In this document: positions 1 through 5,969 of the stretch, one piece after another
Position numbering within the stretch: the first letter of the stretch is position 1
Layout: each line of letters opens with the position of its first letter
DNA from: Deltaproteobacteria bacterium
GTDB taxonomy: Bacteria; Desulfobacterota; Anaeroferrophillalia; Anaeroferrophillales; Tharpellaceae
Assembly (NCBI GenBank): GCA_013153415.1
Contig: JAADEO010000150.1
Coordinates: 1 to 9,046, forward strand
DNA length: 9,046 nucleotides
Reading direction: 5' to 3'
The notes under the pieces: generated by a model
What the model was told of the DNA's origin: nothing
Databases searched by the model: none
Seen by the model: only the letters and a program-made list of their open reading frames with translations
Translations under genes and position numbers: made by a program

Positions 1-292
1 TGCTGTTGATCAGCAGGGCACCGTTCTCCCTGAGTCCGTCGGTGACCGGAACGGTCTCGATCAGGCGGGCCGCCATAACGATAACAAAATCGGGAGTGGT
101 CACCCGGCTGCGGATATTGATAACCTGGTTGTCGCAGCGGACGAAAGCCGCCACCGGCGCCCCTCGGCGTTCAGCTCCGAAAGTCGGAAAAGCCTGGGCG
201 TAGAGCCCTTCGTAAAAGAGCGCCTGGGCCATGATCTTCGAAGCGATCACCGCCCCCTGGCCGCCACGGCCGTGAAAACGTATTTCCTGCAT
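1..292 (-). CDS. Pyruvate/2-oxoacid:ferredoxin oxidoreductase gamma subunit, N-terminal part (cut by window edge)
   Basis: This is the gamma subunit of a thiamine-diphosphate 2-oxoacid:ferredoxin oxidoreductase, a cytoplasmic complex that oxidatively decarboxylates pyruvate or a related 2-oxoacid to an acyl-CoA and reduces ferredoxin. Only the first 97 codons are present; the gene runs off the left edge, and the family is usually about 180-200 residues. Seen directly: the start MQEIRFHGRGGQGAVIASK, with the family glycine-rich GRGGQG motif at residues 8-13, followed by AFPTFGAERRGAPVAAFVR (about residues 39-57), the hallmark of the PorC type rather than KorC. The ATG lies at 290-292, with an AGGA ribosome site 6 nt upstream. 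A separate promoter candidate lies in the 82-bp gap after glgB. The exact substrate (pyruvate, ketoisovalerate or another) cannot be told without the alpha and beta subunits, which are outside the window. Confidence 0.88.
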   Translation of the reverse strand, partial: MQEIRFHGRGGQGAVIASKIMAQALFYEGLYAQAFPTFGAERRGAPVAAFVRCDNQVINIRSRVTTPDFVIVMAARLIETVPVTDGLRENGALLINS

Positions 293-339
293 ATGTTTTC
301 CTGGTATGCGATGGTTTGTCGTGAACCTGCCGACTGTTT

Positions 340-369
340 TCCATAACCTCAGGGGTGAAGAATTGTCAA
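340..369 (-). promoter_or_regulatory. Candidate sigma70 promoter for the oxidoreductase gamma gene
   Basis: Read on the minus strand, a perfect TTGACA -35 box (364-369) is followed after 18 nt by TATGGA (340-345), which matches the -10 consensus at three of six bases. It starts just 6 nt past the glgB stop and would begin a transcript about 40 nt before the oxidoreductase ATG. No glgB terminator hairpin is visible between the two genes, so readthrough from glgB is also possible. The strong -35 supports the call; the weak -10 limits it. Confidence 0.4.
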
Positions 370-374
370 GCCCG

Positions 375-2618
375 TTAATCAGTCGCCTGCGGATTTTCCT
401 TTTCCAGGATCAGGAGGGCCAGGGGAGGGACGGTGATTTCCGCTGAGGCCGGCAGATTGTGGAAGGACAATGCCTGAGCTTCGATCCGGCCGAGGTTGCC
501 CTGGTTGCTGCCGCCGTAGAAGGCGGCATCGGAATTGAAGATCTCTCTGAAGGTTCCGGTTTCAGGCAAACCTATGCGGTAATCGAAATGGGTGAGCGGA
601 GTCAGGTTGAGGATGCAGATGAGGTTTTCTTCCGGGTTGCCGCGGCGCTGGTAGATGAGGATCGAGTTGCGGTGGTCGTGGCAGTCGATCCAGGAAAACC
701 CGCTCTCCTCATGGTCCTTGCGCCAGAGCGCCGGCAAATGGCGGTAGAGTCTGACGAGATCCCGGCAAAAATTGAAAAAACGCTGTCGGCGCTCATCATT
801 TTCAAGCAGTTTCCAGTCGATCTGGGAGGCGAAATCCCACTCTTTCCTGACTGCCAGCTCGGTACCCATGAAAAGCAGTTTTTTGCCGGGATGCGTGAAT
901 TGATAGCCCAAAAGCAGCCGCAGGTTGGCGAATTTCTGCCAGTCGTCGCCCGGCATCTTGTTGAAAAGCGATCCCTTGCCGTGGACCACCTCGTCGTGGG
1001 AGAAGGGGAGCAGGAAATGTTCGCTGAAAGCGTAGATGATCGAAAAGGTGATCTGGTTGTGATGGTAGGTGCGGTAGAGGGGGTCGATCTGGAAATAGGC
1101 CAGGGTGTCGTTCATCCAGCCCATGTTCCACTTGTAATCGAAACCCAGTCCGCCGAGTTCCGGGGCCCGGCTGACCCCGGGCCAACTGGTCGATTCCTCG
1201 GCAATCATCAGACGGTCGGGGTAGAGTCTCCTGATGTCGCGGTTGAGCTGCCGGAGAAAATCGATGGCTTCGAGATTTTCCCGGCCGCCGTAGATGTTGG
1301 GTAGCCATTCGCCCTCTTTGCGGCTGTAATCGAGATAGAGCATCGAGGCCACGGCATCGACCCGGAGTCCGTCGATGTGGTAGTATTCGAACCAGAAATT
1401 GGCGTTGGCGGCCAGGAAATTGGCGACCTCGGGCCGGCCGAAATTAAAAATCAGGGTGCCCCAATCGGGATGTTCGCCGCGGCGCGGATCCTCGTGTTCG
1501 TAGAGGGCGGTGCCGTCGAAGCGGCGCAGGCTGAAATCATCCTTGGGGAAGTGGGCCGGGACCCAGTCAAGAATGACGCCGATTCCGTGCTGATGGCAGT
1601 AGTCGACGAAGAACTTGAAATCGTCGGGATCGCCGTAACGGCTGGTGGGAGCGTAGTAGCCGCTGACCTGATAGCCCCAGGAGCCGTCGAAGGGGTATTC
1701 GCTGATCGGCAGCAGTTCGATATGGGTAAACCCCATCTCTTTGACGTGGGCGATAAGTTCCGGGGCCAGCTCACGGTAGTTGGGGAAATCCCTTTCCGGT
1801 GGCCTTCTCCAGGAACCGAGATGGACCTCGTAGATCGCCAGCGGGACCTCGCCCTTTTGTTTATCCTGGCGTCGGGTCTCCCATTCCCGATCTCCCCAGA
1901 TGTAGTTTCCATGATCGAAAACCAGGGACGCGTTCTGCGGCCGCAACTCCATCCGGAAGGCCAGGGGATCGGTTTTCAAGCGCAGTTCGCCTGTACGGGT
2001 GCGCAGTTCATATTTGTAGAGGGTACCGGGTTGCAGCCCGGGAATGAAGAGTTCCCAGACACCGGTCTCTCCCAGTGAGCGCATCGGATGGCGCAGCCCG
2101 TTCCAGTGGTTGAAATCGCCGACCACGCTGACCCTCTCGGCATTCGGGGCCCAGACCGCGAATGCAGTACCGCAAACCCCGCCGCGGGTTTGCGGATGGG
2201 CTCCCAGCCAGTTGAAAAGCTGCTGATGGCGACCTTCCGCCAGGAGGTAGAGATCGAGTTCGCCCGGTCCCGGGGAGAATCTGTAGGGGTCGTGGGTCTC
2301 CCAGGTGCTTCGGTCGGCGAAATGGAAACGGTAGCGGTAGGAAGCTGCTTCAGGGCAGTCTCCCGGCTGGCGGCAGGCGAACAGTCCCGGGGCGATCTCG
2401 GTCATTTTCCGCCCCGGCCCGCCATTTTCCGCCAAAAGCAGAAATTCGGCTCCGACAGCTTCCGGATGCCAGGCCCGGGCCACGAAAAACCCGGGTCCAT
2501 CGGGGTGGCAGCCGAGTAGCGCGTGGGGGTCATGACAGCGCCCTTCCCGTAAACGCAGGATCATTTCCGGGTCGGGGCCGGCACCGGGTTTGAAAGGGTT
2601 TTCTTGCTTGGATGACAT
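375..2618 (-). CDS. glgB: 1,4-alpha-glucan (glycogen) branching enzyme GlgB
   Basis: This cytoplasmic GH13 enzyme cuts alpha-1,4-glucan chains and rejoins the fragment by an alpha-1,6 bond, making branches in glycogen. At 747 residues it is close to the usual length (about 730). An N-terminal module (about 20-125, with HDPHALLGCHPDG) is followed by a CBM48-type domain (about 145-235, with VWAPNAERVSVVGDFNHWN), then the catalytic barrel and a C-terminal beta domain. All four GH13 regions are visible: DWVPAHF (351-357), GLRVDAVASM (417-426, nucleophile D421), AEEST (473-477, acid/base E474) and FSHDEVVHGK (539-548, H541 and D542). No key residue is missing. The ATG at 2616-2618 gives an N-terminus matching the family. 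Its ribosome site is poor (GGAG about 14 nt upstream); M19 is an alternative start without a better site. It is transcribed away from the SYLF gene, and no other glg gene lies nearby in the window. Confidence 0.97.
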   Translation of the reverse strand: MSSKQENPFKPGAGPDPEMILRLREGRCHDPHALLGCHPDGPGFFVARAWHPEAVGAEFLLLAENGGPGRKMTEIAPGLFACRQPGDCPEAASYRYRFHFADRSTWETHDPYRFSPGPGELDLYLLAEGRHQQLFNWLGAHPQTRGGVCGTAFAVWAPNAERVSVVGDFNHWNGLRHPMRSLGETGVWELFIPGLQPGTLYKYELRTRTGELRLKTDPLAFRMELRPQNASLVFDHGNYIWGDREWETRRQDKQKGEVPLAIYEVHLGSWRRPPERDFPNYRELAPELIAHVKEMGFTHIELLPISEYPFDGSWGYQVSGYYAPTSRYGDPDDFKFFVDYCHQHGIGVILDWVPAHFPKDDFSLRRFDGTALYEHEDPRRGEHPDWGTLIFNFGRPEVANFLAANANFWFEYYHIDGLRVDAVASMLYLDYSRKEGEWLPNIYGGRENLEAIDFLRQLNRDIRRLYPDRLMIAEESTSWPGVSRAPELGGLGFDYKWNMGWMNDTLAYFQIDPLYRTYHHNQITFSIIYAFSEHFLLPFSHDEVVHGKGSLFNKMPGDDWQKFANLRLLLGYQFTHPGKKLLFMGTELAVRKEWDFASQIDWKLLENDERRQRFFNFCRDLVRLYRHLPALWRKDHEESGFSWIDCHDHRNSILIYQRRGNPEENLICILNLTPLTHFDYRIGLPETGTFREIFNSDAAFYGGSNQGNLGRIEAQALSFHNLPASAEITVPPLALLILEKENPQATD

Positions 2619-2656
2619 GGTTTGAGCTGTTTCTCCGGAAAAGTTGGGGCGGCAGT

Positions 2657-2674
2657 CGGATTGTCGCCAATCCG
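2657..2674. promoter_or_regulatory. Inverted repeat in the glgB 5' leader region (possible operator or RNA hairpin)
   Basis: The 7-bp arms CGGATTG and CAATCCG are perfect complements separated by TCGC. The element ends 38 nt upstream of the glgB start. No T-run follows on either strand, so it does not look like an intrinsic terminator. In glgB mRNA it could fold into a short stem-loop if transcription starts to its right; as DNA it could be a repressor site. Function is inferred from symmetry and position only. Confidence 0.3.
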
Positions 2675-2702
2675 CGCCTTGCGGAACCGTTCGGGTTGCG
2701 GG

Positions 2703-2730
2703 ATTTATCCCTGCATTAGCACATTTATCC
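2703..2730. repeat. Direct repeat ATTTATCC with 20-bp period in the divergent intergenic region
   Basis: Two exact copies of ATTTATCC lie at 2703-2710 and 2723-2730, so their starts are 20 bp apart, about two helical turns. A shorter match, TTTATC, occurs at 2750-2755 just before the -35 box of the rightward promoter. The arrangement, upstream of a promoter and on the same face of the helix, suits activator or repressor binding, but no known regulator site is recognised. Confidence 0.3.
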
Positions 2731-2757
2731 TGGGCCTACAAGCTGGCCTTTTATCTC

Positions 2758-2786
2758 TTGACTGGAACGGGGAAGTCAACTATCTT
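2758..2786 (+). promoter_or_regulatory. Sigma70-type promoter for the SYLF-acyltransferase unit
   Basis: TTGACT (2758-2763; five of six consensus bases) and TATCTT (2781-2786; four of six) are separated by the ideal 17 bp. Transcription would start near 2793, giving a leader of roughly 57 nt before the SYLF start codon. An inverted copy of the -35 box, AGTCAA (2774-2779), lies in the spacer, making a TTGACT-N10-AGTCAA dyad that a repressor could use. Confidence 0.6.
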
Positions 2787-2849
2787 TCAGGTTTGAAAAA
2801 GGATCGGAATACCCTTTTGCTGTAAATCTTCATATCAGGAGAGCAGATT

Positions 2850-3548
2850 ATGAGACATCTTATGATGAAAATATTGTTGTCGGGAGTGATGTTGCTGCTT
2901 CTGTTGCCAACTGTCGGTGCCTGGGCTGGTAACGGCAAGGAGGTCGCCAAGGTAGAAATCTGTACCGATGTTATTCGGCAATTTGTCCAGATTCCGGATA
3001 ACGCGGCTCCTCCGGCATTGTTGCGCAATGCCCAGGCGATTGCCGTGATACCCGGCATCATCAAGGCCGGGTTCATCGCTGGTGGTCGCTACGGTTGGGG
3101 GATCGTGGTGGTACGTAAGGATGACGGTAACTGGTCGAACCCGGTCTTTGTCACTTTGATGGGCGGCAGTTTCGGTTTTCAGGCCGGGGTCCAATCGATC
3201 GATGCGATCATGGTTTTCAAAAGCAAGCAGAGTGTCGAGCGTCTGGCCCGGGGTAAATTCACCCTGGGTGCCGATGCCGCCGTCGCGGCCGGGCCGGTGG
3301 GCCGGGATATGTCGGCGGCTACCGATATCACCCTGAAGGCCGAAGTCTACACCTATTCCCGTTCCCGGGGTCTGTTCGCCGGGGTCTCTTTGGCCGGTTC
3401 GGTTCTGCAGATCGACTATGCCGCCACCGATAATTTCTATGGTCTCAGCGGTCTGACCGCCAATGATGTCTTCGCTGGCCGACGGATTCAGGACCCGCCG
3501 CCAGTGGCCGTGAATTTCCTGGAAACCCTTTCCCGTTATACGAAATAG
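2850..3548 (+). CDS. Secreted SYLF-domain (Ysc84/DUF500) lipid-binding protein
   Basis: This is a 232-residue protein with one SYLF domain, a family related to yeast Ysc84 and vertebrate SH3YL1, whose eukaryotic members bind phosphoinositides; the bacterial role is not settled. Residues 1-26 form a signal peptide: a short basic start, a leucine-rich core (about 8-19) and an AWA cleavage site before G27. There is no lipobox cysteine, so a soluble periplasmic or secreted protein is expected. The domain fills about residues 38-225 and shows family blocks IAVIPGIIKAGFIAGGRYG (64-82), GGSFGFQAG (104-112), LGADAAVAAGPVGR (about 139-152) and GVSLAGSVLQID (about 177-188). An AGGAG site lies 8 nt before the ATG; M5 and M6 are possible but less supported starts. 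It is the first gene of a two-gene unit with the acyltransferase 2 bp downstream, which suggests a shared envelope-lipid context. Confidence 0.9.
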   Translation: MRHLMMKILLSGVMLLLLLPTVGAWAGNGKEVAKVEICTDVIRQFVQIPDNAAPPALLRNAQAIAVIPGIIKAGFIAGGRYGWGIVVVRKDDGNWSNPVFVTLMGGSFGFQAGVQSIDAIMVFKSKQSVERLARGKFTLGADAAVAAGPVGRDMSAATDITLKAEVYTYSRSRGLFAGVSLAGSVLQIDYAATDNFYGLSGLTANDVFAGRRIQDPPPVAVNFLETLSRYTK

Positions 3549-3550
3549 TC

Positions 3551-4237
3551 TTGGCGCGTCCTGTCGCGAAGTCCGACCGGCTCAGCCGCCTCGGCCGGCG
3601 CCTGCTGCCGGTGGCCGGCAGTGTTCTGGTACGTCTCTGGGGCTGGTCGTGTTTCAGGATCGCGGTACTCAACGACGAGGATGAGCGTCTTCGGGCCGCA
3701 GCGGGCCAGGGTTGTGTGTACGTTACCTGGCACCAGCGCCTGTTCAATATCTACTTCCTTCATCACCGGCGGCCGATAACCATCATGATCAGTCGTAGCC
3801 GGGACGGAGACCTGGCCGCCAGGGTGGCTGAACTTCTCGGTTTCGGAACCGTACGCGGCAGTTCCAGCCGGGGTGGACCGGCGGCGATGCTGGAGCTGAT
3901 TGAAGAGATGAAGAAAAAACCCGGGACTTGTGCCGGGATGCTCGGAGACGGCCCCCGGGGACCGGCCCGGAAACTGAAAATGGGTACCATCAGGATCGCC
4001 CAGGCTACCGGAGTCCCGATTGTTCCCGTGGCTTACGGCGCCAAGCGCCGTAAGCTCTTTTCTTCCTGGGACCGTTTTCTCCTGCCCCTGCCTTTTTCTC
4101 CTCTGGTCGCCGCTTTCGGCGAGCCGGTTCTGGTGCCGGAAAACGCTCCGGCCGAGGAACTGGAGGTTTACCGAAAGCGGGTTGAGGAGAGTCTCAACCG
4201 GCTGGTCAGCCTTTGCGACGGGTATTTCGCCAGATAA
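3551..4237 (+). CDS. DUF374-type lysophospholipid acyltransferase family protein
   Basis: This is a 228-residue member of the LPLAT superfamily, DUF374 branch, close in layout to the inner-membrane acyltransferases that place fatty acids on lipid precursors. Visible blocks in order: TWHQRLF (59-65, presumed catalytic H61), SRSRDGD (81-87), RGSSSRGG (102-109), GDGPRGPARKLKMG (132-145) and ATGVPIVPVAY (152-162), then SWDRFLLPLPFS (172-183). The usual HX4D signature is replaced by the WHxRL form expected for this branch. A hydrophobic N-terminal stretch (about 18-34) may anchor it to the membrane. The start is TTG, only 2 nt after the SYLF stop and with no clear ribosome site, so translation is probably coupled; V21 (GTG at 3611) is an alternative start. 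The true acyl acceptor is unknown: a lipid A precursor or a lysophospholipid are both possible. Confidence 0.85.
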   Translation: MARPVAKSDRLSRLGRRLLPVAGSVLVRLWGWSCFRIAVLNDEDERLRAAAGQGCVYVTWHQRLFNIYFLHHRRPITIMISRSRDGDLAARVAELLGFGTVRGSSSRGGPAAMLELIEEMKKKPGTCAGMLGDGPRGPARKLKMGTIRIAQATGVPIVPVAYGAKRRKLFSSWDRFLLPLPFSPLVAAFGEPVLVPENAPAEELEVYRKRVEESLNRLVSLCDGYFAR

Positions 4238-4292
4238 ATGCAGAAGAGAAGTTGACGATTGTCGGAGAGAGTTTTCCGGACGGATTGAAAAG

Positions 4293-4727
4293 CTAGGCCA
4301 GCAGTCGTCGGTGTTCGATCTTCGTGCAGCGGTCCTGGACCACCCGGCGGCCGGCCGCCAAAGCTTTGCGGGCGGCTTCGTTGTTGACCAGACCGATCTG
4401 GGTCCAGATGAATTTGATGTCGTCCCGGGCCAGGGCCTGGTCGACGATGGCCGGGATGTGTTCCGGTTTTCTGAAAATATCCACCATATCTACCGGAGCC
4501 GGAACTTCCGCCAGGCTCCGGTAACTCTTTTCCCCCAGAATTTCCCCCTCTTTGGGATAGACCGGAATTATCCGGTAACCCGCCTCCTGCAGGTATTTCG
4601 CTACCTGATGACTCTCCTTCTCCGGCTTGGGCGAGAGCCCGACGATGGCTATGGTCCTGGTTTGCGAGAGGATCTCTCTGATCTCATCCTGATTGGCACT
4701 GATTACCGTTTCTGTTTGATTTTGCAC
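4293..4727 (-). CDS. CoA-binding (YccU-type, Rossmann fold) small protein
   Basis: This is a 144-residue single-domain protein of the CoA_binding_2 family, related to the nucleotide-binding domain of succinyl-CoA synthetase alpha chains. Its members bind CoA or similar cofactors, and their biological role is largely undefined. Visible features: the Rossmann glycine region TIAIVGLSPKPEKESHQVAKYL (start at residue 25), IIPVYP (53-58), a central VDMVDIFRKPEHIPAIV block (79-95), IWTQIG (107-112) and the C-terminal VVQDRCTKIEHRRL (129-142), all typical of the family. The start is GTG, chosen because an AGGGGA site lies 6 nt upstream and no ATG fits better. It begins 1 nt after the stop of the ExeA-like ATPase, so the two are almost certainly cotranscribed and translationally coupled. 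The gene ends convergently with the acyltransferase, 55 bp away. Confidence 0.9.
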   Translation of the reverse strand: MQNQTETVISANQDEIREILSQTRTIAIVGLSPKPEKESHQVAKYLQEAGYRIIPVYPKEGEILGEKSYRSLAEVPAPVDMVDIFRKPEHIPAIVDQALARDDIKFIWTQIGLVNNEAARKALAAGRRVVQDRCTKIEHRRLLA

Positions 4728-4728
4728 G

Positions 4729-5877
4729 CTATTTCCCCTGTCGGTTGTCGGTTCGATGAGTTTGTAGGGTTTCGTACAGTTTTTGGTAACGGGTGTAGAG
4801 CTTCTGAAAATGGAGGGCGATCTTCTGGCGATCTTTGAGACTCTGTTTAAGGAGATTGAAGAGTTCTATCGTCAATAGATCCCGGTTTTTGAAGATCTCG
4901 GCCTGCTTGTCGGATTTTCGGCCCAGTTCCTGGAGCTGGTGTTCAATCGCAGCCAGACGCTGCTCCAGACTGTTCAATATCTCCCCGGATATCGGAGCGG
5001 AAAGAGGCGGATCCGTCTGAAGATCTCCTATTTCGGAACCGATCTCCTCGCGCAGTTCACCGAACAGACCGCTCTGGTTGCGGGAGTTGATGACCGCCTC
5101 GATTATTTGGAGGTCGATTACGGTTTTGCCGTCGGCGTAACCATGGACCAGGGCCAGGTCGCAGATGTAGTTGATCATGCGCGGCACCCCGCGGCTCGCT
5201 TCCCAGATTCTGCTGGTGGCCTCTTCCGTGAACAGGGTGGCGTAATTGGGGCAGCCGGCGACATGGAGCCGATGGCGGATATATTCTCGAACCTCTTCCT
5301 CATTCAGATGTTGCAGATGGTAATGAACCGTAACTCTCTGCAGGAACTGCCTGAGTTTGGGCTGGCGCAGTTTCTGGCGCAACTCGGGCTGGCCGACGAG
5401 GATGATCTGGATGAGCAGTTCCTGTTCCGCCTCGAGGTTGGATAGCATCCGGATCTCTTCGATGGTGTTGTCGGGCAGGTTCTGGGCTTCGTCGATGATC
5501 AGGACGACGCGTCGATTTTCCCGGCGGGTGGCGAGGATGAAATCCTGAAAGGCGATCAGCATCTCCCCCTTGTCCAGACCCTGATAGGGGAGGTTGAATT
5601 TGCGGTTGATGAGTTTGAAGAAAAGTTCCGGCTCGACATCGGTATGGCTGATGACCGCAACCTGGAGATCCTCCGGCAACTGGCGCAGAAGGTAGTTTAT
5701 CAGAGTGGTCTTACCACTGCCGATCTCGCCGGTGATAACGACGAAGCCTTTGTTTTCTCGGACCGCGTATTTCAGATGCGTATAGGCGCTGTCGTGGCCC
5801 GAACTCATGTAGAGGAAATTCGCATCGGGCAGGAGATCGAAAGGTTTTTTACTTAACAGGTAAAACTCTTCATACAT
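4729..5877 (-). CDS. ExeA-like AAA ATPase of the XrtA/PEP-CTERM-associated type
   Basis: This 382-residue cytoplasmic ATPase resembles GspA/ExeA and matches the form found in XrtA exopolysaccharide loci (TIGR03015-like, from memory). Its start, MYEEFYLLSKKPFDLLPD, is the typical family N-terminus. The Walker A motif GEIGSGKTT spans 50-58; Walker B VVLIIDEAQN spans 124-133, with D129 and E130; ILVGQPEL (159-166) is the sensor-like strand and GVPRMIN (230-236) the sensor-2 region. Beyond about 270 the sequence leaves the ATPase fold and becomes a charged, heptad-like helix (about 298-375) that probably forms a coiled coil. The ATG has no strong ribosome site, but the N-terminus fits the family. 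It lies 92 bp after the autokinase gene and its stop is 1 nt before the CoA-binding start. Its precise task is unknown; a link to envelope or polysaccharide export machinery is inferred from the neighbours. Confidence 0.9.
   Translation of the reverse strand: MYEEFYLLSKKPFDLLPDANFLYMSSGHDSAYTHLKYAVRENKGFVVITGEIGSGKTTLINYLLRQLPEDLQVAVISHTDVEPELFFKLINRKFNLPYQGLDKGEMLIAFQDFILATRRENRRVVLIIDEAQNLPDNTIEEIRMLSNLEAEQELLIQIILVGQPELRQKLRQPKLRQFLQRVTVHYHLQHLNEEEVREYIRHRLHVAGCPNYATLFTEEATSRIWEASRGVPRMINYICDLALVHGYADGKTVIDLQIIEAVINSRNQSGLFGELREEIGSEIGDLQTDPPLSAPISGEILNSLEQRLAAIEHQLQELGRKSDKQAEIFKNRDLLTIELFNLLKQSLKDRQKIALHFQKLYTRYQKLYETLQTHRTDNRQGK
4734..4739 (-). promoter_or_regulatory. Ribosome binding site fixing the GTG start of the CoA-binding gene
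   Basis: On the minus strand AGGGGA lies 6 nt before the GTG at 4725-4727. It sits inside the last codons of the upstream ATPase gene, as expected for a coupled start at a stop/start junction. Confidence 0.65.
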
Positions 5878-5918
5878 GGCGGACTCGCAGAAAACCAGAG
5901 TTTGTATGGGGTAGCGCG

Positions 5919-5932
5919 GGCAAGATCTTGCC
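5919..5932. promoter_or_regulatory. Perfect 14-bp palindrome between the autokinase and ExeA-like ATPase genes
   Basis: GGCAAGATCTTGCC is a perfect palindrome centred about 48 bp upstream of the ATPase start, in the only larger gap (92 bp) between these two genes. It could be a dimeric regulator site or a short hairpin with a GATC loop (5-bp stem). No T-run follows, so it is not a clear terminator, and no convincing promoter pair was found around it. Function is inferred from symmetry alone. Confidence 0.3.
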
Positions 5933-5969
5933 GGTGGAACTTGTCATGTCTCTCAGACTGTCGAATGTT

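Noticed and set aside
459..2078. Long open frames of 281 and 233 codons on the plus strand opposite glgB
   Set aside because: They lie entirely antisense to an intact, strongly recognised glgB. Their composition, rich in Val, Glu and Gly with no recognisable motif, is what the reverse reading of this GC-rich gene gives.
2622..2825. A 67-codon plus-strand frame in the glgB-SYLF intergenic region
   Set aside because: It has no ribosome site, no recognisable protein features, and it covers the promoter and repeat elements.
4238..4292. A bidirectional terminator between the convergent acyltransferase and CoA-binding genes
   Set aside because: Only a bulged, weak stem (around GTCGGA and TCCGGAC) without a T-run was found, so it falls below a supportable call.
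4725..4727. A frameshifted fusion of the ATPase and CoA-binding genes
   Set aside because: The stop/GTG arrangement has its own ribosome site, and both products have complete, family-like ends, so these are two genes and not a broken one.
4020..4838. A 272-codon plus-strand frame spanning the acyltransferase end, the CoA-binding gene and part of the ATPase gene
   Set aside because: It overlaps three well-supported genes in other frames and shows no domain or ribosome site.
4816..4840. A short tandem-like repeat of GGCGATCTT
   Set aside because: It lies inside the coiled-coil coding part of the ATPase gene and is explained by codon use for repeated charged residues.
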